Shown here: piece after piece, positions 17,018 through 25,500 of the stretch
Layout: every line of letters begins with the position of its first letter
Position numbering within the stretch: the first letter of the stretch is position 1
NCBI RefSeq assembly: GCF_000359745.1
Contig: NZ_AQHN01000067.1
Location: forward strand, 62,001 to 126,000
Direction: 5' to 3'
Origin: Rhizobium freirei PRF 81
GTDB lineage: Bacteria > Pseudomonadota > Alphaproteobacteria > Rhizobiales > Rhizobiaceae
DNA: 64,000 nt
The notes under the pieces: model-generated
What the model saw: only the letters and a program-made list of their open reading frames with translations
Databases searched by the model: none
What the model was told of the DNA's origin: nothing
Position numbers and translations under genes: made by a program

Positions 17018-18034
17018 ATGCGCCATTTTTTGACGACCATAACATTTGCACTTGGGCTAACCGGGTTTGCCGCCTCCGGCTTTGCCGCGACCCAATATCC
17101 GCTCACCCTCAACAATTGCGGCCAGCAGATCACGATTCAGAAGGCGCCGAGCAAGATCGTTTCCGTCGGCCAGGGCATGACCGAGATCCTGTTCTCGCTC
17201 GGCCTTGCCGACAAGATTGCAGGAACGGCCGTATGGGTCGGTCCGGTGCTGCCGCAGCATGCCGAGGCCAATAGCAAGATCGCCCGGCTTGCCGACAACG
17301 ATCCGAGCTTCGAATCCGTCGTGGGCAAGGAGCCCGATTTTGTCGCAGCCGAATTCGAATGGCATATCGGCCCGCAGGGCGCCGTCGGCACGCGCGAGCA
17401 GTTTTCCGAGCTCGGCATCAATACCTATATCGCGCCGACTGACTGCGTCGCCAAGACCAACGCCGGGGGTGGCGATGGCGTGCGCAAGGAGCTGTTCACG
17501 ATGGACCTGATTTATCAGGAGATCGGTGAACTCGCTGAGATTTTCGACGTCAAGGATCGCGGCGAAGCGCTCGTCGCCGATCTGAAGAAGCGCGAGGCGG
17601 ATGCGGTCGCATCGATTGCCGGGGCCAAGGCCAAAGGCCTTCCGATCGTGTTCTGGTTCTCCAGCAAGGAAGTCAGCGGCGATGCCTATATCGCCGGCAA
17701 GAACAGCGCGCCGGCCTATATCCTGAAGACCCTCGGCGCCAAGAATGTCGTGACGACGGAAGAAGAATGGCCGCTGGTCGGATGGGAAACCATCGCGCAG
17801 GCCAACCCTGCCGTGATCGTCATTGCGACCATGGATCGCCGCCGCTATGCGGCCGACGATCCGAGGGTCAAGCTCGGCTTCCTCGAGAAAGATCCGGTCA
17901 CCAGCCAGCTCGACGCCGTCAAGAACAAGCATTTCGTGATGATGGACGCGCAAGCGATGAACCCGACCATCCGGACCATCGACGGCATCGAAATATTGGC
18001 CAAGGGCATCAAGTCCTTCGGTCTGGCGCAGTAA
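17018..18034 (+). CDS. btuF: Cobalamin-type ABC importer substrate-binding protein
   Basis: A 338-residue periplasmic protein with a signal peptide (cleavage near FAASGFAA) and the class III binding-protein pattern: APSKIVSVGQGMTEILFSLGLADKIAGTA, then a long helix and a second lobe. The cobalamin riboswitch upstream and the btuC/btuD genes downstream identify a corrinoid importer. It binds vitamin B12 or a precursor in the periplasm and docks on BtuC. The protein is longer than Escherichia coli BtuF because of inserts in the first lobe. Its exact corrinoid preference cannot be told. Confidence 0.88.
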   Translation: MRHFLTTITFALGLTGFAASGFAATQYPLTLNNCGQQITIQKAPSKIVSVGQGMTEILFSLGLADKIAGTAVWVGPVLPQHAEANSKIARLADNDPSFESVVGKEPDFVAAEFEWHIGPQGAVGTREQFSELGINTYIAPTDCVAKTNAGGGDGVRKELFTMDLIYQEIGELAEIFDVKDRGEALVADLKKREADAVASIAGAKAKGLPIVFWFSSKEVSGDAYIAGKNSAPAYILKTLGAKNVVTTEEEWPLVGWETIAQANPAVIVIATMDRRRYAADDPRVKLGFLEKDPVTSQLDAVKNKHFVMMDAQAMNPTIRTIDGIEILAKGIKSFGLAQ

Positions 18035-18036
18035 AG

Positions 18037-19074
18037 ATGCGTCTGGTTGCCGAACGGCGAGAAAGGTGGGCGTTATTGGCGCTCAGCATGGCCGCGATCC
18101 TGTTTCTGGCCTTCATGGTCAGCCTTGCAGTCTCGATCGGCGAGATTTCGATCCCGCTGTTGACGACGGCAAAGGCCGTCTCGAACCGGTTGTTCGGAAC
18201 GGCTTTCGAGCTTAGCCGGATCCATCAAGGCATCGTCTGGGATTATCGGCTCAGCCGTGCGCTCGTTGCGGCAAGCGCCGGAGCGTCGCTGGCGCTGAGC
18301 GGCGTGATCCTGCAGGCCCTGCTGCGCAATCCGCTCGGCGAACCCTATGTGCTCGGCATTTCCGCCGGTGCCTCCACCGGCGCGGTCTGCATCATGATCC
18401 TCGGGCTCGGCTACGGAGTTCTGGGGCTTTCAAGCGGCGCCTTCATCGGCGCAGTCGTCGCCTTCCTGTTTGTCGGCCTGCTTGCAGCCGGTGTCGGCGG
18501 CACGAGCGAGCGCATCATCCTGTGCGGCGTCGCCGGCTCGCAGCTCTTCAATGCAGTCACCTCCTATATCGTCACGACGTCTGCGAACGCCGAGCAGGCG
18601 AGGGGCGTGATGTTCTGGCTTCTCGGCTCGATGAGCGGCGTGCGCTGGCCGGATGTCTATCTCTCCGGGCCGATCGCCATAATCGGCTTCGTGATCTGCA
18701 TGGCGCATGTCCGCGTGCTCGATGCTTTCGTCTTTGGAACCGATGCTGCGGCTTCGCTCGGCATCGCCGTGCGCCGCGCGCAGATCGTGCTTCTCGGCAC
18801 GACGGCCTTGATGACTGCGGCGGTCGTCAGCGTTGTCGGCTCGATCGGCTTCGTCGGGCTCGTCATTCCGCATGCGGCGCGTTTCATGGTAGGTCCCAAT
18901 CACGACCGCCTGTTGCCGGCGTCGGCGCTCGGCGGCGCGATTTTCATGGTCGCCGCCGATATCGTTTCCCGGATCATCATTCCTCAGCAGATCCTGCCGA
19001 TCGGCGTCGTGACCGCGCTGTTCGGCGCTCCGGCCTTCGCAATCATTCTCTATCGCGCCCGGAGGACGGCATGA
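18037..19074 (+). CDS. btuC: Cobalamin-type ABC importer permease
   Basis: A 345-residue FecCD-family permease with about ten membrane helices. Typical segments are DYRLSRALVAASAGASLALSG, NPLGEPYVLGISAGAS and GSIGFVGLVIPHAAR. The ATG at 18037 is 2 nt after the btuF stop. The same frame stays open upstream inside btuF, but that part has no family similarity. It forms the dimeric channel through which BtuF-bound corrinoid passes. Its end overlaps btuD by 4 nt. Confidence 0.92.
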   Translation: MRLVAERRERWALLALSMAAILFLAFMVSLAVSIGEISIPLLTTAKAVSNRLFGTAFELSRIHQGIVWDYRLSRALVAASAGASLALSGVILQALLRNPLGEPYVLGISAGASTGAVCIMILGLGYGVLGLSSGAFIGAVVAFLFVGLLAAGVGGTSERIILCGVAGSQLFNAVTSYIVTTSANAEQARGVMFWLLGSMSGVRWPDVYLSGPIAIIGFVICMAHVRVLDAFVFGTDAAASLGIAVRRAQIVLLGTTALMTAAVVSVVGSIGFVGLVIPHAARFMVGPNHDRLLPASALGGAIFMVAADIVSRIIIPQQILPIGVVTALFGAPAFAIILYRARRTA

Positions 19075-19835
19075 GCATCGCGGTCGACAACGTAAGCTTC
19101 GCTGCCGGCAACACGCTGATCGTCAACGGTATCAGCCTGTCGGTGGAAAAGGGAAAGGTGCTTGGCCTGCTGGGGCCGAACGGTTCCGGCAAGTCCAGTC
19201 TTCTGCGGCTGATCTGCCGTCTGAGAAAGGTGAGGAGCGGCGTCGTCAGGCTCGGCGGCAGCGACATTGCCTCGATTTCACGCGGCGACATCGCTCGTCG
19301 TATCGCGCTGGTGGAACAGCAGGCAACGACGGATACGCGGGTGACCGTCATCGATGTCGTCCGTCTCGGGCGCACCCCCCATCGTGGCCCGCTTTCTTCC
19401 TGGAGCGCCCGCGACGATGCAGCGGTTTTGGATGCGCTCGCCCGCGTCGGCATGCGGGATCGGGCGGGGCAGCTATGGCAAACCTTGTCCGGCGGCGAGC
19501 GGCAGCGCGTCCACATCGCCAGAGCGCTCGCACAGACCCCCAGCGAATTGCTGCTCGACGAGCCGACAAACCATCTCGATATACAGCACCAGCTCGATAT
19601 TCTCGGCCTGATTTCGAAACTCGACGTCACTTGTGTCGTCGCGCTGCACGATCTCAATCTGGCGGCCATGTTCTGCGATAGTCTGGCGGTGCTGCAGAAG
19701 GGCGAAGTGGTCGCGGCCGGTTTACCTGAAGAGGTGCTGACGCAGGAGCTGATCGAGCGGGTATTCGGCGTGCGTGCCCATGTCCAGAAGTCGTCGGTCC
19801 ACGGCCGCTGCAACATTCAATACATGGCAGGTTGA
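19071..19835 (+). CDS. btuD: Cobalamin-type ABC importer ATPase
   Basis: A 254-residue FepC/BtuD-type ATPase: Walker A GPNGSGKSS at about residues 37-45, Q-loop VEQQATTDTRVT, signature LSGGERQRVHIARAL, Walker B LLLDEPTNHLD and the switch VALHD. It starts at ATG 19071, overlapping the btuC stop (ATGA). It powers corrinoid uptake. In related rhizobia a methyltransferase gene commonly follows; here only a stub remains. Confidence 0.92.
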   Translation: MSIAVDNVSFAAGNTLIVNGISLSVEKGKVLGLLGPNGSGKSSLLRLICRLRKVRSGVVRLGGSDIASISRGDIARRIALVEQQATTDTRVTVIDVVRLGRTPHRGPLSSWSARDDAAVLDALARVGMRDRAGQLWQTLSGGERQRVHIARALAQTPSELLLDEPTNHLDIQHQLDILGLISKLDVTCVVALHDLNLAAMFCDSLAVLQKGEVVAAGLPEEVLTQELIERVFGVRAHVQKSSVHGRCNIQYMAG

Positions 19836-19839
19836 TCTC

Positions 19840-19920
19840 ATGGACAGCGCGAATTTCGATCTCAAGGAAGAGATCCGAGACTATTGGTCGAAGCGATCGG
19901 AAACCTTCGATCTGACTTGA
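19840..19920 (+). pseudogene. 5' remnant of a SAM-dependent methyltransferase gene
   Basis: Five bases after btuD an ATG opens a 26-codon frame whose product includes DLKEEIRDYWSKRSETFDLT and then stops at TGA (19918-19920). This matches the first 25 or so residues of class I methyltransferases, where the next residues are normally PGHEI and a full Rossmann domain of more than 200 residues. The sequence beyond the stop is already the 3' end of the convergent ArsR gene. The rest of the gene appears deleted at the junction with the ArsR operon. Confidence 0.7.
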
Positions 19921-19948
19921 ACCTTTTCTCCCCCGTCTGCGTGCGGCC

Positions 19949-20278
19949 TCACGCCGTCTCGACGAGCGACTTGAGGCAGCTGAGCGCGCGGTCCCACCCG
20001 GCCGAGATGGCATTGAGGAACGCTCGCGCCTCCTCGATGCGGCTCCCGTCGAGAGCATAGAGCACTTCCTTGCCGTGGCGTTCGTGCGTCACCAATGCAG
20101 CTGCTTCCAGAACCTGCAGATGCTTTACGATCGCTTGCCGGCTGATCGCCTGCCCTTCGGCTAGATTGGTTGCCGACAAAGCGCCGACGGTGAGAAGCTG
20201 TGTGACGAGGGCCAGGCGTGTCGCGTCTCCCAATGCGGCAAAGATATCGGCCAGCTCGCGTTCACGCCCGTTCGACAT
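19949..20278 (-). CDS. ArsR-family transcriptional regulator
   Basis: A 109-residue winged-helix repressor. It has ADIFAALGDATRLALVTQLL, then the recognition region ISRQAIVKHLQVLEAAALV and the wing HGKEVLYALDG. The start at 20278 (MSNGRERE) overlaps the SRPBCC gene by 17 nt, so it is the second gene of a two-gene operon. No cysteine-based metal site is seen. ArsR proteins paired with SRPBCC (AHSA1) genes usually repress their own operon; the 25-bp inverted repeat upstream at 20817-20872 is the probable operator. Confidence 0.85.
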   Translation of the reverse strand: MSNGRERELADIFAALGDATRLALVTQLLTVGALSATNLAEGQAISRQAIVKHLQVLEAAALVTHERHGKEVLYALDGSRIEEARAFLNAISAGWDRALSCLKSLVETA

Positions 20279-20774
20279 AGCGCCTGATGTTCTCGACCTG
20301 TGCAGCCCAGCCGCCGTCATTCATCAGGAAGGCACGCTTGCGCCGATGGTCGGGTATGCCTTCGAAGCCGGATTCGGTAATCGTCAGCCGCGTCCCTTCC
20401 GTGACGGGTTCCAATTGGAACTCAACGAGCGTCGGCGATTCCTTAGCCGGATCGCAATCGATATCGATACCGTAGGGGATCCAGCGGAAGCTGAAAGATC
20501 GCGGTGCTTCCATCCGCTCGACGGTGCAGAAAACCGCATTCTGCGACGGCTGGCGAATGTCGGTGGGATCAAGACCCAGCGAGGCCTGATATTGCCGTAG
20601 AGCCTGAGGGTCGAAGTCCCCTTCGAACGTGCCGGTTATGGCCCGGCCAGGAAGAAAGGGTTCGTTCAGCTTTACGCCGAACCATTGCGAAAATTCCTCG
20701 ACATCGGTGATGGCGCGCCAAACACGCTCGATAGGCGCACGCAGCACCACCTGTTTCTCAATGCGATCAAACAT
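20262..20774 (-). CDS. SRPBCC (AHSA1/START-like) domain protein
   Basis: A 170-residue single-domain protein. The N-terminus MFDRIEKQVVLRAPIERVWRAITDVEEFSQWFGV and the late segment EGTRLTITESGFEGIPDHRR and FLMNDGGWAAQVENI define the AHSA1-type helix-grip fold with a hydrophobic ligand cavity. The ATG at 20774 has a GGAGAC ribosome-binding site. It is the first gene of an operon with the ArsR regulator and may bind a small hydrophobic compound that induces or is detoxified by the system. The ligand is unknown. Confidence 0.85.
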   Translation of the reverse strand: MFDRIEKQVVLRAPIERVWRAITDVEEFSQWFGVKLNEPFLPGRAITGTFEGDFDPQALRQYQASLGLDPTDIRQPSQNAVFCTVERMEAPRSFSFRWIPYGIDIDCDPAKESPTLVEFQLEPVTEGTRLTITESGFEGIPDHRRKRAFLMNDGGWAAQVENIRRYVERA

Positions 20775-20816
20775 CGTCACATGTCTCCGCTTTCGCAACG
20801 ACAAGGGTAGAGCATA

Positions 20817-20872
20817 GCAGCACGATAGCATGATGTGCAACCAATATGTTGCACATCATGCTATCGTGCTGC
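20817..20872. repeat. 25-bp perfect inverted repeat upstream of the SRPBCC-arsR operon
   Basis: Arms 20817-20841 and 20848-20872 are exact reverse complements, separated by CAATAT. The inner part reads TGTGCAAC...GTTGCACA. The repeat starts 43 bp upstream of the SRPBCC start codon and lies downstream of the acetyltransferase stop. It is not followed by a T-run in either direction, so an operator for the ArsR protein is likelier than a terminator. An RNA hairpin in the leader is another possibility. Confidence 0.85.
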
Positions 20873-20984
20873 CGTTTCGGATTTCATGGCGCATCCGAAG
20901 TTTCGCCGATCCACGAGGAAGAAGCCGGCATTGCCGAACGGCAAGCCGATTGTCGCGAGCATCAGGATCCAGGCCAATGGCTGT

Positions 20985-21470
20985 TCAACTGGTGAACTTC
21001 AACACCATTTCGATCTCGTCCTCGAACATCTCGCCCGTCGGCACAAAGCCGAGGCGCCTATAGAAGCCTTCGGGACTATCGTCGCCGACGACGTAGCAGG
21101 TGAACAACTCGGAAAATCCGCGTGCTTTCATCTCGCGGACGACGAGTGCGATCGCCTTCTCGCCAAAACCCATGCGCTGATAAGGACCGGCGATCATCAA
21201 ACGCCAGAGGAAGGCGCCGGGGCAATCGATGACGTCGTAGTCGGAGCCGATATGCAGCATCACGAAGCCTACCGGCGTGTCGTCGGCATAAATGGCGCGA
21301 AACCATGCATTTTCGGAAAAATGCGCTTCGGCGATGGAGGTGCCGTTGTCGGCGACCTTATCGCGCTGGGCTTCGGTCAGCGTCTCGCTCAGTTCGCAGA
21401 TATCGCTGACAGTTTGCGAGGTGATGCGGCGCAAAGAGATTTCGGAGGCCGAAGTAGGCTGTTCGGTCAT
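20985..21470 (-). CDS. GNAT-family N-acetyltransferase
   Basis: A 161-residue protein. The acetyl-CoA-binding motif A is present as LMIAGPYQRMGFGEKAIALVVREM (Q-x-x-G-x-G/A type, with RMGFG), and the C-terminal motif B is SPEGFYRRLGFVPTGE. The ATG at 21470 (MTEQPTSAS) is preferred because GGAAAC lies upstream and the earlier open frame is Cys/Arg-rich and unlike the family. It acetylates an amine of an unknown small molecule or peptide, by family. It lies on the same strand as the SRPBCC gene but is separated from it by 210 bp with the inverted repeat. Confidence 0.8.
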   Translation of the reverse strand: MTEQPTSASEISLRRITSQTVSDICELSETLTEAQRDKVADNGTSIAEAHFSENAWFRAIYADDTPVGFVMLHIGSDYDVIDCPGAFLWRLMIAGPYQRMGFGEKAIALVVREMKARGFSELFTCYVVGDDSPEGFYRRLGFVPTGEMFEDEIEMVLKFTS

Positions 21471-21877
21471 GATCGTTTCCATGTTGAGATTTTTGATCCG
21501 GCAACGCCGGCATGGTTTGCATCGTCCACCGACGATCCGAGATTTGCCCCAGAATGAGGTAGGTTTGCAGACGAGTATTGTCAATAAATAAAACTATAGG
21601 ATGAAAACGGAGGAGGCGCTTCAACTCATTTAGGCAGATCGCTACCATGGTCGTGTCAATGTGCGCTCCAAAACCGGCCCTCAAGTTTGTTGCAGGCACC
21701 GGCTCTCTAAGCCGCCTCGCCCGCCTCTCCGATCTTTCTCGGGAACTTGCGGATTGGGTAACCATGTCATCACCGCGCTGCAGGTTGATGACATCGGGAT
21801 GAGACGATGATCTTTGCCGTCATCCGATGGCACCTTCACCCCCTCGAAGGTCGCAACCGGTGCCATTGTGTATATTC
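21471..21877. other. 407-bp intergenic region, no gene recognised
   Basis: Between the phosphopantetheinyl transferase gene's end and the acetyltransferase start. Short frames occur on the minus strand (for example 21681-21881), but they run into the transferase stop and show no family pattern. The acetyltransferase promoter should be here, near the AT-rich 21580-21610 stretch. Confidence 0.4.
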
Positions 21878-22576
21878 TCACCAGCTGGGAGAAACCTGTT
21901 CTGGCCAGGAAACCGGGGCCACCGCATCGGCTGACGCCTCAGCGAGAACGACCACGCGCGGAAAGAGGCAGAATGAGAGCTGCGCCTTGCGTCCTGTCGC
22001 GGTAACGGCCTTGCGGCCCCGAAGGTCGACGGCGATGTGCTCGTAGCCGAGGACTTTGCCGTCGAGCGGATAGCTGGCCTTGTAGACGGCCTCCTTGGCG
22101 CTGAACAGCAGGCGCAACGCAAGATGCTGGTCGACGCCCTCGAGGATGTCGCCAGAGATTGGCACGATGGCGGCGATGTCGTCGGGTAGAGGTTCGGCTG
22201 GCTCGACGTCGATCCCGAGCGAGACGGTGCCGGTCTTGCGCGCCACGGCGGCAACCGCCATGACTTCGTCGTGGGCAAGGGAACCCGTAATTCCCTCCGG
22301 CCAGAGCGGGGCGCCGGAGGCCGAACGCCGGATGACGGGATTCTCGATGCCTTCCAGGACAAGCAATTGCCGGGCGATCGCGCGCACCGCGCCGCTTGCG
22401 CGCCGGGCATGAAGCTGGCGGGAGGTGATGGTCCGGGCTTCTTGCGGCAGCAGCAGCTTTTCGTCGCCGTCGCGTATGGTGCGGCAAGCGATCCTGACGC
22501 CGGATGGCGCCAGCTTCGCTATTTCTGCAAGCAGCGCCATCTCCGCCGCGCGGGCAGGCGCTTCGCCGCCGCTCAT
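21878..22576 (-). CDS. 4'-phosphopantetheinyl transferase (Sfp/EntD type)
   Basis: A 232-residue enzyme that moves the 4'-phosphopantetheine arm of coenzyme A to the serine of a carrier domain. The two diagnostic motifs are present: GIDVEP (magnesium-binding Asp and Glu) and FSAKEAVYKA (W/F-x-x-KE-A-x-x-K). The upstream segment GSLAHDEVMAVAAVA corresponds to the substrate-binding SHcxxxA motif. The ATG at 22576 overlaps the stop of the NRPS-like gene (ATGA), so the two are made together. Its obvious client is the carrier domain of that neighbour. Confidence 0.92.
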   Translation of the reverse strand: MSGGEAPARAAEMALLAEIAKLAPSGVRIACRTIRDGDEKLLLPQEARTITSRQLHARRASGAVRAIARQLLVLEGIENPVIRRSASGAPLWPEGITGSLAHDEVMAVAAVARKTGTVSLGIDVEPAEPLPDDIAAIVPISGDILEGVDQHLALRLLFSAKEAVYKASYPLDGKVLGYEHIAVDLRGRKAVTATGRKAQLSFCLFPRVVVLAEASADAVAPVSWPEQVSPSW

Positions 22577-25500
22577 GCGTCGGCGACCGGCCTGACGAAG
22601 GAATGGAGCTTGGCAGGATTGCCGCGCCAGATCGAGTTCGGTTCCAGGATCTCACCCTTCATGACGAAGCAGTCGACGTCGGCGATCGAACCGTCGCCCA
22701 TGGTCACGCCGTAGTGGATGAAGGCGGCGGGACTGAGCGTGCAGCCGTTGCCGATGCGGATGTGATCCGACTTGAAGGCGCCTTCCTCCAGCGAATGCGC
22801 CTGGATGACGCAGCCTTCGTTGAGCGTCGCATCGTCGCCGATCTCCACCAGCGAGCGTTCCGTCAGGTTAGAGCCGCCGTCATAGACGCGCCGGCCGACC
22901 TTCACCCCGAGCGCCCGCATGATCATCGGCCGGAAAGGCGTACCCGCGAAAAGGCGCACGATCGGGGAATCGGCGAGCTTCCAGTGGCGCTCATGCCGCC
23001 AGAAGGTGATGTCGTAAATGGTCGTCATCTGCGGCCGGAGGCGGCGGAAGCCAAGGCTTGCCCACTCCACCAGAATATAGAGTGGTATCGTGAGCCCCGC
23101 CGTCAGGACCACCGCGACGAACAGCGCCGTCTGCGCCCATTCCGTATAGTAGTTCAGCGCCCGGTCCCAGATCGTCAGCGTGACGAACAGCGCCACCCAT
23201 TGCACGGCGAGGAACATCAGCGCGGTCGCGAAATTGTGGCGGTTCTTGTGCGGCAGGCGGGCGCGGCGATCATCTTCGCTCACCCCCTGGATCAGTTCCT
23301 TGTCGCGCTTGACCATGCGCGGGATTTCGAAGGGCGGCGAACCGAGCAGGCCGACATTTTCGCGCAGCACGCCATCGACCGGCACCATGACCTTCGTGCC
23401 GAGCAGGCAGTTCTCGCCGGTGCGGCCATCCGGCGGATAGAAGATGTTGTTGCCGAAATAGTTTCGCTCGCCGACCTTCGTGTGCTCCAGCCGGAAAGTC
23501 GAGGCCGACTTGTGGATGTTGATCATATAGAGCCCATCCGACACCATCGTGCCGCTACCAATCTCGCACATAAGCGGATTGTCCTGCTGCTGGTTGCTGC
23601 CGAAATTCGAGCCGGTCTGCACCACTTCGTTGAGGTTCCAGCCGAGCGCGCGGATATAATGGACGACGGCAGAACTGTCTCCGAAGAGCAGGTTGACGAG
23701 GCGTATGTTGGTGCACACCTCGACGACCGACTGCAGCCAGAAATGGAAGCCATAGAGCCTGTAGGTACGGCCTGGCTTGAGAACGAGGCTGAACAGGCGG
23801 GGCACTGCCAGTGCTGCGAATAGCGCGACGGCGATGGCACCGAAGAGGGTGATGGTCGTCCCGATCGCGACGATGCCGATCGTTTCCTGGTAGTCGTCGC
23901 TGACATTCTGCCAATAGGTTTGGAACAGCAGCGGAAACGGCGTGACGAGGGCGAACATGGTGATGAGCTGTACGGTATCGTAGAGGATACGCCGCGTTCT
24001 CGAAAGCGTCACGCCATGGACTTTGCAATAGTCCGCCGTCGTCGAGACGGCGGGCGAGCCGTGCCAATGCCCGTCATCGGGAATATGCTGGCCGCGCTGC
24101 AGTGACGAGGCGTGACCGAGCTGGGCGCGGGCGCCGATCGAGGTGTCGATGTCGATGACGCAGCCGAGGCCGACGAAGGCATCGCGGCCAATGGTAATTG
24201 GACCGGTGTGGATATAGCCGGCCTGGGCATGGTAGCCGAGGAGCATCGATTCCTTGCGCAGGATCGAGTTCTCGCCGATGGAGATGAGGTCGGTGCACAC
24301 GGGAATGGCGCGGCACTCGATGGTGGTGTTGCGGCCGAGCCGAGCGCCCAGCATGCGCAGATAGAGGCTGTAGAGCGGGCTGCCGCGGAACAATACGACC
24401 GGTGCCGTGCGGATCAGCGTCTGCACAACCCAGAAACGATAGTAGCGTACGCCCCAGATCGGGAAGCTCTCGGGCTTCCAGCGCCCGATCAACAGCCATT
24501 TCATGATCACGGCAAAGCCGGACATGCCGAAGAAGACGCCAGCCGAAAGGAGCGCGCAGCGCAGATAGAGCTGCACCGGGTCGTCGAGCATGTCGTAGAC
24601 CCAGTTGAGACCGTAGTTCAGAAGCCAGAGGCTGAGATAGCTGTAGACGCCATAGAACAGAAGCTGCGCTGCTCCGCAGGTCCAGTAGGCGAGGTTCGAG
24701 GCGCGATGCGTCAGGCACGGTTCTTCGACCGCCGCTGCCTCTTCCTCCGGCCCATGCAGGTGCTGCGCAAGGCTGGAGACGGTCGGATACATGTAAATGT
24801 CGCGCATCGACGTGGTCGCCCATTCCTTGCGCGTGCGCAACTTCGCGCAGAAGCGGGCCATCAGCAGCGAATTGGCGCCGAGGTCATCGAAGAAGTGATC
24901 CTCGACATAGATGTCGTCAATCTTCAGCACGTCCCGCAGCGCCTCCGTCAGGAAGCGCTGGTCTTTTGTGGACGGCAGGATCTCCTTGCGCTCGGTCCCG
25001 AGCCTCAGGCTGGCTGGCTTGGGAAGCTTGCGCGTGTCCACCTTGTCGGAAACGGTCATCGGCAGCGCCGGCAGCTCTTCCAGGAACGAAGGCACCATAT
25101 AGTCGGGCAGGCGGCGGCGCAGTTCCTTGGCAAGGTCGGCGCGGGCGATCGAGTCGACCCCGATTTTCAGCGCATAGTAGCCGACGAGTTCGACACGGCC
25201 GGGCTCGATCTCCCAGGTGGTGACCGCTGCCTGCGCGATGCCGGGCTGGTCGAGCAGCACCGCCTCGATCTCACCGAGTTCGATGCGGTAGCCGCGGATC
25301 TTCACCTGCGTGTCGATGCGGCCGTGATACTCGATCTCGCCGTCGCTATTGATGCGGCCGAGATCGCCGGTGCGGTAGATCCGCTGCGAGGGGTTGTTGG
25401 GCAGGCCGACGAAATCGGGGATGAATTTCTGCTCGGTCAGGTCCGGGCGGTTGAGGTAGCCGACGGCAAGGCCGATGCCGGCGATGCCGATCTCGCCGAG

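Noticed and set aside
20875..20984. Minus-strand hydrophobic fragment between the acetyltransferase stop and the inverted repeat
   Set aside because: It lacks a start codon with a ribosome-binding site and runs into the 25-bp inverted repeat; not enough to call a gene or remnant.
22504..23823. Plus-strand frame of about 440 codons
   Set aside because: It is antisense to the C-terminal half of the synthetase and shows no family pattern or ribosome-binding site.
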